Under the pieces are notes generated by a model. It was given only the letters and a program-made list of their open reading frames with translations, was not told where the DNA came from and did no database searches. DNA of 37,266 bases from assembly GCA_004144595.1 (NCBI GenBank), contig SEEM01000032.1, forward strand, positions 1 through 37,266. The letters run 5' to 3'. Both the position numbers and the translations under genes were made by a program. The DNA comes from Hyphomicrobiales bacterium. Its GTDB lineage: Bacteria > Pseudomonadota > Alphaproteobacteria > Rhizobiales > Beijerinckiaceae. How positions within the stretch are numbered: the first letter of the stretch is position 1; each line of letters begins with the position of its first letter. Positions 1 to 6,949 of the stretch are shown here, piece by piece.

Positions 1-763
1 CCCATTCATGGATACGGATCTGGCCGGTGGGCGAGGTGATCGAGGCGATGGCATGGGCGAGCTGGATCGCGGGATCTGAGAGGATGCCGCCCCAGTTGCC
101 GGAATGGTGGCCGCCGTCGCGGGCGGTGATCTGCAGGTCGAAGGTGATGACGCCGCGGGCGCCCAAAAACACGGTCGGGCGCTCGGCATTGAGGCGCGGG
201 CCGTCGGAGGCGATCAGGATGTCGGCCTTCAGCAGTTCGGCCTCGTCCTGGCAGAGCTCGCGCAGGCCGGGAGAACCTGATTCCTCGCCCATCTCGATCA
301 GGTATTTGGCGTTGAAGCCGAGCTGGCCGCGCGTCTCCAGCACGGCACGCAGCCCGTTGATGTTGATGAGGTGCTGGCCCTTGTTGTCGACGACGCCCCG
401 CCCGTACCAGCGGCCGTCTCGCTCGACGAGCTTCCAGGGCGAGAGGCCCTCGCTCCATTGCGCGTCGAGGCCGCGGATGACGTCGCCATGGCCATAGCCG
501 ATGATCGTCGGCAGGGCGGGGTCCTCGATGCGCTCGGCATAGAGGAAGGGGCCGCGCGCCTTGGCATGGGTCAGGATGCGGCAGGTAAAGCCGAGCGATT
601 CGAGCAGGGGCTGCATTTCCTTGTCGAGATATTCGCCAAGCACCGGGGCGCGATCCGGATTCTGGCTTTCGGTGGGGATCGCGACGAGCCGGCCGAGATC
701 GGTCTTCATCCGGCCTGAATCGAAATAATCCTGGGCTTTCGCGATCGCCTGCGCGCGGGTCAT
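1..763 (-). CDS. M20 family metallopeptidase (dipeptidase-like), 3' part missing
   Basis: Only the first 254 residues are inside the window; the gene runs off the left edge. M20 enzymes are two-zinc exopeptidases or deacylases. Visible motifs are GHGDV (His92, Asp94), GRGVVDNKGQ (bridging Asp126), the EE pair at 160-161, SDGP (Asp187) and GGHHSGNWGG near 217-226. All match the catalytic domain and the start of the dimerisation domain. The ATG at 763 has a GGAG about 12 bases upstream. The wording of the motifs is closer to M20 dipeptidases than to allantoate amidohydrolase, so I do not tie it to the nearby urate genes. Substrate is unknown. It is divergent from the helicase gene, 83 bases away. 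Confidence 0.9.
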   Translation of the reverse strand, partial: MTRAQAIAKAQDYFDSGRMKTDLGRLVAIPTESQNPDRAPVLGEYLDKEMQPLLESLGFTCRILTHAKARGPFLYAERIEDPALPTIIGYGHGDVIRGLDAQWSEGLSPWKLVERDGRWYGRGVVDNKGQHLININGLRAVLETRGQLGFNAKYLIEMGEESGSPGLRELCQDEAELLKADILIASDGPRLNAERPTVFLGARGVITFDLQITARDGGHHSGNWGGILSDPAIQLAHAIASITSPTGQIRIHEW

Positions 764-846
764 GGTCTTGTCGTCTCCCCAATAGGTGGCCGGCACAGTG
801 CCGGTGGACGCGAGCCGGCGCCAGTGCCAAGAGAGCCGGGCGCGCC

Positions 847-2301
847 ATGCCCGCCGGGCAGGGCAGGCGTCCTACCGGTCGACAGGGCTTCTCCTTCCCC
901 ATGACGATGATTCCGCATCCGCACCAGCTCGTCGCGCGTGACGCCATCCTGGCGGCGCGGGAGAAGGGCGCGGCCGGCTTCCTGCTGGGGGATCTGACCG
1001 GGCTCGGCAAAACGCTTTCGGCCTGGCTCGCACTCTCGGCGATGCCGGAGGAGGAGGTTCTGGTGATCTGCCCGAAAGGCGCGATCCCGCAATGGCGGCG
1101 GACCATGGCGCTGTCCGGGCTGCCGGCGAAGCGCGTGACGCTGATGAATTTCGAGAAGACGAAATCGCTGCTTGCGCCCGTCGCCGATAGCAAGAAGCGC
1201 TCGACCCGGGCGAAGAACAACGAGATCGCCAAGCATGGCCGGCCGAAGCGCGTCTGGCCGCTCGTCGTGATCGACGAGGCGCATCGCATCCGCAACCCGA
1301 ATTCGCAGCAGGGGCTGGTCTGCCGGCAGATGGCGGAGGCCGCCGATTTTGCGATCTATATGAGCGCGACGGCCGGCCAGTCGCCGCATGAACTCTCCTA
1401 TCTCGCGGGTCTGCTGGCGAAGGCTGCGGGCATGCCCACGGCCGATCTCGACGGGTTTCGCCTGCTGATGAAGCGGTTGAAGATCGGCCGCGCCAAGGGG
1501 CGCTGGAAGAACTGGAGCTGGGAGCCGAACGCGGCCGATCGCAAGGTGATGGCCGATCTGCTTTATCGCGGCGCTAATGCCATCGGTCTGCGCCGCCGGC
1601 CAGAGGAGATCGCCGGCTGGCCGGAGGTGCAGCGCGAGCTGGCGCCGGTCGCGCTCGATACGGCCGCACGCAAGCTCTACGACGCGACCTGGCGGGAGTT
1701 TCGCAAGGAGCTGGGTCTGGCAGGAGGCTCGACGCGCAAGCCGCAGGGCTGGGCCGCCGATCTGCGCTTCCGCCAGAAGGCGAGCCTGCTGCGCATTCCC
1801 GGAACGGCGGATTTCTGCGAGGATCTGCTCGGCAATGACGAGCAGGTCGCAATCTCCGTCGCCTTCCTCGAGACCAGCGCGATGCTGGCCGAGACGTTGC
1901 GCGGGCGTGGCTGGCGCACGGCTGAGATCAACGGCGAGCGCTCCGGCATGCCGAACGAGGAGACACGCATCGCCTTCCAGACCGGGGAGCTCGATGCCGT
2001 TATCTTCACCGTCACCGAGTCAATCTCATTGCATCGCAGCGAAATGCCGGGCGGAGAGCGCGAGCGGGCCCTCGTTATCCACGACATGCGCCACAGTGCG
2101 ATCCAGCTCCAGCAGATCGAGGGGCGCTGCCACCGCGACGGCCAGCACGCGACGATCTTCTACGCCTATGCCGAGGATACGGTCGAAGAGGCGATCGCCG
2201 GAACGGTGATCCAGCGCATGGCGGCGATGGAAGGCCTCGCGGGAGACGATACGCGGATGCTGGAGGCGATCGCCGGGATCGTCGAGGGGCGGGCGGCGTA
2301 G
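847..2301 (+). CDS. SNF2-type DEAD/DEAH helicase, phage-like
   Basis: A 484-residue superfamily 2 ATPase. Motif I is GDLTGLGKT (Lys55, Thr56), close to the DEMGLGKT of SNF2 proteins. Motif II is DEAHRIRN (143-150), motif III is MSATAG, and motif VI is QIEGRCHRDGQ (423-433) with the arginine finger region intact. The protein is compact, with no HIRAN, RING or nuclease domain, and resembles helicases carried by phages and prophages. No other phage gene is visible nearby. Starts at 847 (GAGAG about 10 bases upstream) or at the ATG at 901 are both possible; the family homology begins near the latter, at the IPHPHQ stretch. DNA remodelling or replication is an inference; substrate is unknown. Confidence 0.82.
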   Translation: MPAGQGRRPTGRQGFSFPMTMIPHPHQLVARDAILAAREKGAAGFLLGDLTGLGKTLSAWLALSAMPEEEVLVICPKGAIPQWRRTMALSGLPAKRVTLMNFEKTKSLLAPVADSKKRSTRAKNNEIAKHGRPKRVWPLVVIDEAHRIRNPNSQQGLVCRQMAEAADFAIYMSATAGQSPHELSYLAGLLAKAAGMPTADLDGFRLLMKRLKIGRAKGRWKNWSWEPNAADRKVMADLLYRGANAIGLRRRPEEIAGWPEVQRELAPVALDTAARKLYDATWREFRKELGLAGGSTRKPQGWAADLRFRQKASLLRIPGTADFCEDLLGNDEQVAISVAFLETSAMLAETLRGRGWRTAEINGERSGMPNEETRIAFQTGELDAVIFTVTESISLHRSEMPGGERERALVIHDMRHSAIQLQQIEGRCHRDGQHATIFYAYAEDTVEEAIAGTVIQRMAAMEGLAGDDTRMLEAIAGIVEGRAA

Positions 2302-2307
2302 GGCGCC

Positions 2308-2466
2308 TCAGTTACGGGCGCGCTCGCCGAGTTCCTTGGCGCCCTCGACCGATGAGCCGGTCAGGCGGACGATGCTGTTCCAGGCATCGCGGGTATAGGC
2401 GCCCTGATGCACAATAGCGTCGTACCCGACGACCAGCACGATGATGATCAAAAGCAGGCGGAACAC
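2308..2466 (-). CDS. Small single-span membrane protein (52 aa)
   Basis: This short frame starts with GTG at 2466 and stops at 2308. An AAGGAG lies seven bases before the start, which is the main argument that it is real. The product begins with a hydrophobic stretch (residues 2-14, rich in Leu/Ile/Val) followed by a charged, probably soluble tail ending in GERARN. It is convergent with the helicase gene, six bases from its stop. I do not recognise a family; small inner-membrane proteins of this layout are common and mostly uncharacterised. Confidence 0.6.
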   Translation of the reverse strand: MFRLLLIIIVLVVGYDAIVHQGAYTRDAWNSIVRLTGSSVEGAKELGERARN

Positions 2467-2624
2467 GAGGTCACTCCTTGTGGGCCGACATCAACGTCGC
2501 TGGCTTGGCATGGTTCCGTCTCCGCCTCCTGCATTGATAGTGCAGCTTGCCAAGCCGTCATCTCTTGTAAAAGCGCACTATCCTGAGATGATAACCAAGG
2601 GGAATAAACGCTCTGGAGATCAGA

Positions 2625-3356
2625 ATGAAGATCATCGCCTCCGTGATTGCTGCTTTTCTCGGTTTCAGTTCGCTGGCTGGCTCCGCATCGGCGATGGAAC
2701 TCAAGGGTACCACCGTCATCCTCATCCACGGCAAGGGCGGCGGACAGGGGCCGTTGCAGCCGCTTGCGGCCGCGCTCAAGGCGGAAGGGGCAAGCGTCGT
2801 GCTGCCACGCATGTCATGGGTATCGGGCTACCGGACCTATGAGCAGACTTTGGGTGAGGTGCAGGCTGCCGTGCAGCGGGCGCGCGGCGGGCGGGTCGTG
2901 CTGATGGGCCACAGCCTCGGAGCCAACATCTCCATGGGTTATGCGGCACGTGTCGGCGGCGTCGCCGCGGTGGTCGCTCTCGCGCCGGGGCATCGGCCGG
3001 ATTTCATCGCGTCGCAGACGCAGGACAGTCTCGCACAGGCCAAGGCGTTGGTCGCCGCCGGCCGGGGACAGGAGAAGGCGCAGTTCCTCGACTTCAACCA
3101 GGGCCGCACTTTTCCCGTGACGACCACGGCCGCGGCCTATGTCAGCTTCTTCGATCCCTCCGGCCCGGCGGCCAGCGCCGCACAGGGCAGCGGTGTGGGC
3201 GGGCCTGTGCTTTGGGTGATCGGGACGGGAGACCGGGCGGCGATGAACGATCGCGCGCCCTATTTGCGCGGGACGCGCATCGAAGTGCCAGCCGGCCACC
3301 AGGATACGCCGCGCGTCGCCGTGCGCCAGGTCATCGACTGGCTCAGGGCGCAATAG
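2625..3356 (+). CDS. Secreted alpha/beta hydrolase
   Basis: A 243-residue protein with a Sec signal peptide (residues 1-23, cleavage after ASA). The fold is indicated by an oxyanion-hole segment HGKGG (35-39), a nucleophile elbow GHSLGA (Ser97), a probable acid Asp203 in GTGD, and a probable catalytic His225 in AGHQD. Its size and lack of a lid domain suggest a small esterase, lipase-like or RBBP9-like hydrolase acting in the periplasm. Substrate cannot be read from the sequence. It is convergent with the puuE-uraD fusion, 21 bases away. Confidence 0.85.
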   Translation: MKIIASVIAAFLGFSSLAGSASAMELKGTTVILIHGKGGGQGPLQPLAAALKAEGASVVLPRMSWVSGYRTYEQTLGEVQAAVQRARGGRVVLMGHSLGANISMGYAARVGGVAAVVALAPGHRPDFIASQTQDSLAQAKALVAAGRGQEKAQFLDFNQGRTFPVTTTAAAYVSFFDPSGPAASAAQGSGVGGPVLWVIGTGDRAAMNDRAPYLRGTRIEVPAGHQDTPRVAVRQVIDWLRAQ

Positions 3357-3377
3357 CGGCGCGTCGTCCGGCAGGCT

Positions 3378-4802
3378 TCAGCCCGCCGGTAGCAACTCCT
3401 TCAAGCGGAACAGGGCGATCTTCTCGACCTCGGCCAACGCCGTCGCGTGTTCCTGCTCGGGCGTGTTCTTCAAGCGTGCCTCGAAGCCAGCGAGGATCTG
3501 GGCCTTGGTCGCCCCTTTCACGGCCATGATGAAGGGGATGCCGAAGCGGGCCTTGTAGGCCTCGTTCAACGCCGTGAAGCGCATGCGCTCGTCGCTGGTG
3601 AGACGGTCGAGCCCGGCGCCGGCCTGCTCCTGCGACGATTCCGGCGTGAGCTCTCCTGCCGCCGCGAGCTTGCCCGCGAGGTCGGGATGGGCGGTCAGCA
3701 GGGATTTCTGCTGCTCGGCTGAACCCTTTCGCATGCTTGAGAGAATCGCCGCGTGCAGGCTTTCCGCGGTGTCGTGGCCCGCGCCGATGCCGGCATCATG
3801 GGCGGCCTCAGCGATCCAGGGCGAATGCTCCCAGACGCGCCCGAAGACCTCGGTGAACAGAGCCTTCGGCAGCTTCGAGGGCACGTAGCCGCCCTTCGGC
3901 GGCTGCGTCCTGATCCAGTGGCGGGCGATGTCGAGCCTTGTCGCGACCCAGACCCGATCATGGCTCCGCACATAGTCGAGGAAGCGAGCGAGCGCGGCGG
4001 CCCGGCCCGGCCGGCCGACCAGGCGGCAGTGCAGGCCGATCGACATCATCTTCGGCGCGGTTTCCCCCTCGGAATAGAGGGTATCGAACGAGTCCTTGAG
4101 ATAGGTGAAGAACTGCTCGCCGGTGTTGAAGCCCTGCGGCGTTGCGAAGCGCATGTCGTTGGCGTCAAGCGTATAGGGCACGGCGAGCTGCGGCCCCTTC
4201 GGTCCGGCGAGCCAATAGGGCAGTTCGTCGGCATAGACGTCTGCCGTGTAGAGGAAGCCGCCTTCCTCCATCGTCAGGGGAATCGTGTTCTCGGAGGTCC
4301 GGCCCTGGTAGCAGCCGAGCGGGCGTGTCCCCGTAAGCTCGGTCTGGATGCGGATGGCTTCCAGGATATCGGCCCGCTCGCGCTCCTTCGGCGTATCGCG
4401 ATAGTCGATCCATTTCAGGCCGTGGGTCGCGATCTCCCACCCGGCCTCCTGCATCGAGCCGACGATCTCGGGATAGCGCGCCAGCGCACTGGCAACGGCG
4501 AACACCGTCACGGGCATGTTCCGTTCGGTGAACATCCGCCATAGCCGCCAGTAGCCGGCGCGGGAGCCGTATTCGTAGATCGACTCCATGTTCATGTGGC
4601 GCTGACCCGGCCAGGGCGCGGCGCCGACGATCTCGGAGAGGAAGGCCTCGGAGGCGGCATCGCCATGGAGGATGCAGTTCTCGCCGCCCTCCTCGTAGTT
4701 GATCACGAACTGGACGGCGATGCGGGCCTCGCCCGGCCAATGGGGATGCGGAGCCGCGCGGCCATAGCCCTTCATGTCGCGGGGATAGAGAGGCTGGGTC
4801 AT
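3378..4802 (-). CDS. puuE-uraD: Bifunctional allantoinase PuuE - OHCU decarboxylase UraD fusion
   Basis: A 474-residue fusion. Residues 1 to about 300 are a polysaccharide-deacetylase-fold allantoinase of the PuuE type. They carry VNYEEGG-like NYEEGGEN (35-42) and GLHCRLVGRPGR in the C-terminal part, which is the cofactor-independent version rather than metal amidohydrolase AllB. Residues from about 310 to 474 are a 2-oxo-4-hydroxy-4-carboxy-5-ureidoimidazoline decarboxylase with AHPDLAGK (His372), EQAGAGLD (Glu392) and FGIPFIMAVKG. The fused enzyme would make S-allantoin from OHCU and then open it to allantoate. It lies downstream of uraH on the same strand, 130 bases apart, with a palindrome between them. 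The ATG at 4802 gives the expected PuuE N-terminus. Confidence 0.95.
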   Translation of the reverse strand: MTQPLYPRDMKGYGRAAPHPHWPGEARIAVQFVINYEEGGENCILHGDAASEAFLSEIVGAAPWPGQRHMNMESIYEYGSRAGYWRLWRMFTERNMPVTVFAVASALARYPEIVGSMQEAGWEIATHGLKWIDYRDTPKERERADILEAIRIQTELTGTRPLGCYQGRTSENTIPLTMEEGGFLYTADVYADELPYWLAGPKGPQLAVPYTLDANDMRFATPQGFNTGEQFFTYLKDSFDTLYSEGETAPKMMSIGLHCRLVGRPGRAAALARFLDYVRSHDRVWVATRLDIARHWIRTQPPKGGYVPSKLPKALFTEVFGRVWEHSPWIAEAAHDAGIGAGHDTAESLHAAILSSMRKGSAEQQKSLLTAHPDLAGKLAAAGELTPESSQEQAGAGLDRLTSDERMRFTALNEAYKARFGIPFIMAVKGATKAQILAGFEARLKNTPEQEHATALAEVEKIALFRLKELLPAG

Positions 4803-4867
4803 GAGCGGGGCTCGCAGTTTGATTCAGACAGTGATGGCAAGGCGCGGAAACAGCGAGGAAAACTCCA

Positions 4868-4911
4868 CCGACAATCCGGGATCGCCGCGACGCGGCGTCC
4901 CCGAATGACGG
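4868..4911. repeat. Imperfect palindrome between uraH and puuE-uraD
   Basis: A 44-base dyad. The core CGCCGCG / CGCGGCG surrounds a single central base, and the arms extend outward through GGGA/TCCC to CCGACA / TGACGG with a few mismatches and one bulge. Its outer end (CCGTCAT on the minus strand) is like the ends of the two larger palindromic elements in this window. In transcripts from uraH it would form a strong hairpin before puuE-uraD. Confidence 0.65.
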
Positions 4912-4932
4912 CGCGGGTCTTTTGAAACGGAC

Positions 4933-5286
4933 TCAGCTCCCGCGATAGGTCGTGTACCCATAGGGCGAGCAGTTGAGCGGCACATGCCAGTGGCGGGTGG
5001 TGTCGGCGAGGCCGAAGCGTACCGTCACCACCTCAAGGAAAGCGGGATCGGGCAGGGGCACGCCGCGCCTGCGGAAATAGGGGCCGATCGCGAAATCGAT
5101 CTCGTAAATGCCGGGCACGGTTGCCTCCGCCGTCAGCAGCGGGGTGTCGGTGCGCCCATCGGCGTTGCTCACCGTTTCGACCAGCGTCTGTGCGCTGCCC
5201 TTGCCGAGGCGTCGCAGCGTGATCGCCACGCCGGCGGCCGGCACGCCGCCATGGGTGTCGAGGATATGCGTCGTCAGCCCGGCCAT
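4933..5286 (-). CDS. uraH: 5-hydroxyisourate hydrolase (transthyretin-like)
   Basis: A 117-residue HIUase, the usual length. It hydrolyses 5-hydroxyisourate, the product of urate oxidation, to OHCU. Active-site residues are all present: His7 in THILDT, Arg45 in DGRTD, His101 in HWHVPL and the diagnostic C-terminal YRGS. There is no signal peptide, so it is cytoplasmic. It is the first gene of the minus-strand pair with the puuE-uraD fusion and is divergent from puuD across 128 bases, so the three genes form one urate-to-allantoate module. Confidence 0.96.
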   Translation of the reverse strand: MAGLTTHILDTHGGVPAAGVAITLRRLGKGSAQTLVETVSNADGRTDTPLLTAEATVPGIYEIDFAIGPYFRRRGVPLPDPAFLEVVTVRFGLADTTRHWHVPLNCSPYGYTTYRGS

Positions 5287-5359
5287 GGTCCGCCCTTCAT
5301 TGCTTCGCGGTAAGGCCAGCGACTTGCATGCCGGCTCCGGCCAACCGTAATTTGCCGAT

Positions 5360-5389
5360 CGGTGAAGTCCACCGGCGTGTCGCGCCGGT
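5360..5389. promoter_or_regulatory. Candidate operator dyads between uraH and puuD
   Basis: Two overlapping inverted repeats lie just upstream of puuD: CGGTG / CACCG (5360-5374, five-base spacer) and ACCGGCG / CGCCGGT (5371-5389, five-base spacer). They sit in the divergent promoter region of the urate genes, where a purine-responsive regulator would act. No regulator gene is adjacent, and the call rests on symmetry and position only. Confidence 0.35.
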
Positions 5390-5414
5390 TAGCCTGGAGA
5401 GGACCGCGACCGCC

Positions 5415-6668
5415 ATGCTTGCAGCCTATCTGATGGAATGGGGCGGCATGATGCTGCGCTGGCTCCATGTCATCACGGCGATGGCCTGGATCGGCGCCTC
5501 GTTCTTCTTCATCCATCTCGACGCCTCGTTGAAGCCCGCGGAGGATATTCAGCCGGGCACCGACGCAGCTCCCGGTCAGTTTCTTGCCTGGCAGGTCCAT
5601 GGCGGCGGTTTCTACGAGATGCGGAAGTACACGGTCGCGCCGGCCGTGATGCCGGCTGAGCTGACCTGGCACAAGTGGCAGAGCTACTGGACCTGGATCT
5701 CCGGCTTCTTTCTGCTGGTCTGGGTCTATTACGCCCAGTCGGAACTCTATCTGATCGACCCGGCGGTCATGCAGCTCTCGCCTTTCGCGGCGGGCGCGAT
5801 CGGCATCGCGGCGCTGGTGATCGGCTGGCTGATCTACGATCTGCTATGCAAGTCGCCGCTCGGCAAGCATGACGTGCTGCTGGGGCTGGTCGGCTTCGGC
5901 TATGTCGTGGCAGTGAGCTGGGCTTTCGCCAACGTGTTTTCCGGACGCGGCGCGCTGATCCATACCGGCGCGCTGATGGCGACGATCATGACCGCCAACG
6001 TGTTCTTCAACATCATGCCCGGCCAGCGGAAAGTGATCGCGGCCCTCGTTGCCGGTGAGAAGCCGGACCCGAAATACGGCAAGGCGGCCAAGCAGCGCTC
6101 GACGCACAACAACTACATCACCCTGCCGGTGCTGTTCCTGATGCTGTCGAACCATTATCCGGTGACCTATGCCAACTCGAGCGTGATCCCGCTGCTGGTG
6201 GCGCTGGTGATCGTGGCCGGCGCGCTGATCCGGCATTTCTTCAACATCCGGCACGGCGACCACGCCAAGTCGCCCTGGTGGTGCTGGGCGGTGGCGATCC
6301 TGGCGCTGTGGCTCGCCTTCTGGGTGGCGATGTCGTCCTCGCCCGGCGGGCGCGAGCAGCTCGGCCTCAAGCCGGGCGAGGCGGGCAAGCCCGTGCTGCT
6401 GGCCGGCATGACGCTGCCACCGACCGCGGTCTCGAACATCGTGACCGGGCGCTGCGCCATGTGCCACGCGCCGGAACCGACATGGCCCGGCATCCAGATC
6501 GCGCCGAAGGGCGTGATGCTGCACGAGCCCGAACAGATCGCCCTGCATGCCCGCGCCATCCGAACGCAGGCTGTGATGACGCATGCCATGCCGCCGAATA
6601 ACCTCTCCGGGATGACGCCCTCCGAGCGGCAGGTGCTCGCGGGCTGGCTTACAGCGGCGGCCCGCTGA
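5415..6668 (+). CDS. puuD: Membrane urate oxidase (urate hydroxylase) with C-terminal cytochrome c
   Basis: PuuD oxidises urate to 5-hydroxyisourate and passes electrons to a C-terminal cytochrome c instead of to oxygen. The protein has several hydrophobic segments, starting with LRWLHVITAMAWIG, which is typical of PuuD. It ends with a heme domain: CAMCH at residues 347-351 and a likely axial Met392 in HAMPPNN. I chose the ATG at 5415 (417 aa). A longer frame starts at 5328, but its first 29 residues lack PuuD homology and cover the dyads at 5360-5389. GGAGAGG lies about 12 bases upstream of the chosen start. uraH and puuE-uraD are divergent and supply the next three reactions. Confidence 0.95.
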   Translation: MLAAYLMEWGGMMLRWLHVITAMAWIGASFFFIHLDASLKPAEDIQPGTDAAPGQFLAWQVHGGGFYEMRKYTVAPAVMPAELTWHKWQSYWTWISGFFLLVWVYYAQSELYLIDPAVMQLSPFAAGAIGIAALVIGWLIYDLLCKSPLGKHDVLLGLVGFGYVVAVSWAFANVFSGRGALIHTGALMATIMTANVFFNIMPGQRKVIAALVAGEKPDPKYGKAAKQRSTHNNYITLPVLFLMLSNHYPVTYANSSVIPLLVALVIVAGALIRHFFNIRHGDHAKSPWWCWAVAILALWLAFWVAMSSSPGGREQLGLKPGEAGKPVLLAGMTLPPTAVSNIVTGRCAMCHAPEPTWPGIQIAPKGVMLHEPEQIALHARAIRTQAVMTHAMPPNNLSGMTPSERQVLAGWLTAAAR

Positions 6669-6677
6669 GGCGCGGTG

Positions 6678-6772
6678 CCGTCATGCTCGCCCTTGTGGCG
6701 AGCATCCACGTCTTGAACACCGCCTTCGATCAGCGAAGACGTGGATGGTCGGGACAAGCCCGACCATGACGG
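6678..6772. repeat. Nested palindromic repeat, copy 1
   Basis: Two 37-base arms (6678-6714 and 6736-6772) are inverted copies of each other, differing at only a few positions. Each arm is itself a perfect hairpin: ATGCTCGCC / GGCGAGCAT in the left arm and ATGGTCGGG / CCCGACCAT in the right. The arm-to-arm differences fall where each inner hairpin keeps its pairing. It sits in the 281-base gap between puuD and the YfhO-like gene. The rest of that gap shows no convincing gene. A second copy lies at 19771-19873. Confidence 0.85.
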
Positions 6773-6949
6773 AGGGAGTATTTTAAAGCGCCGCGACCCC
6801 GCCATGCGCACTATCGATTTCCGCTTTCTTCAGCCTGTCCTCAGCCTCGTTCACGGCTGCGTGATCATGTTCAGATTCGGTTCAGGTACGCAGCGTCATG
6901 GTCCGGCCACTGACAGGGCTGGAGACAGGATCCCAGAACGGGACCGTTC

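Noticed and set aside
1..763. Allantoate amidohydrolase as part of the urate cluster
   Set aside because: M20 motifs read as a dipeptidase-type enzyme and the helicase and hydrolase genes separate it from the urate genes.
6..1295. Long 429-residue minus-strand frame
   Set aside because: It runs through two genes in other frames; the M20 motifs are in a different frame and the composition is typical of a shadow frame.
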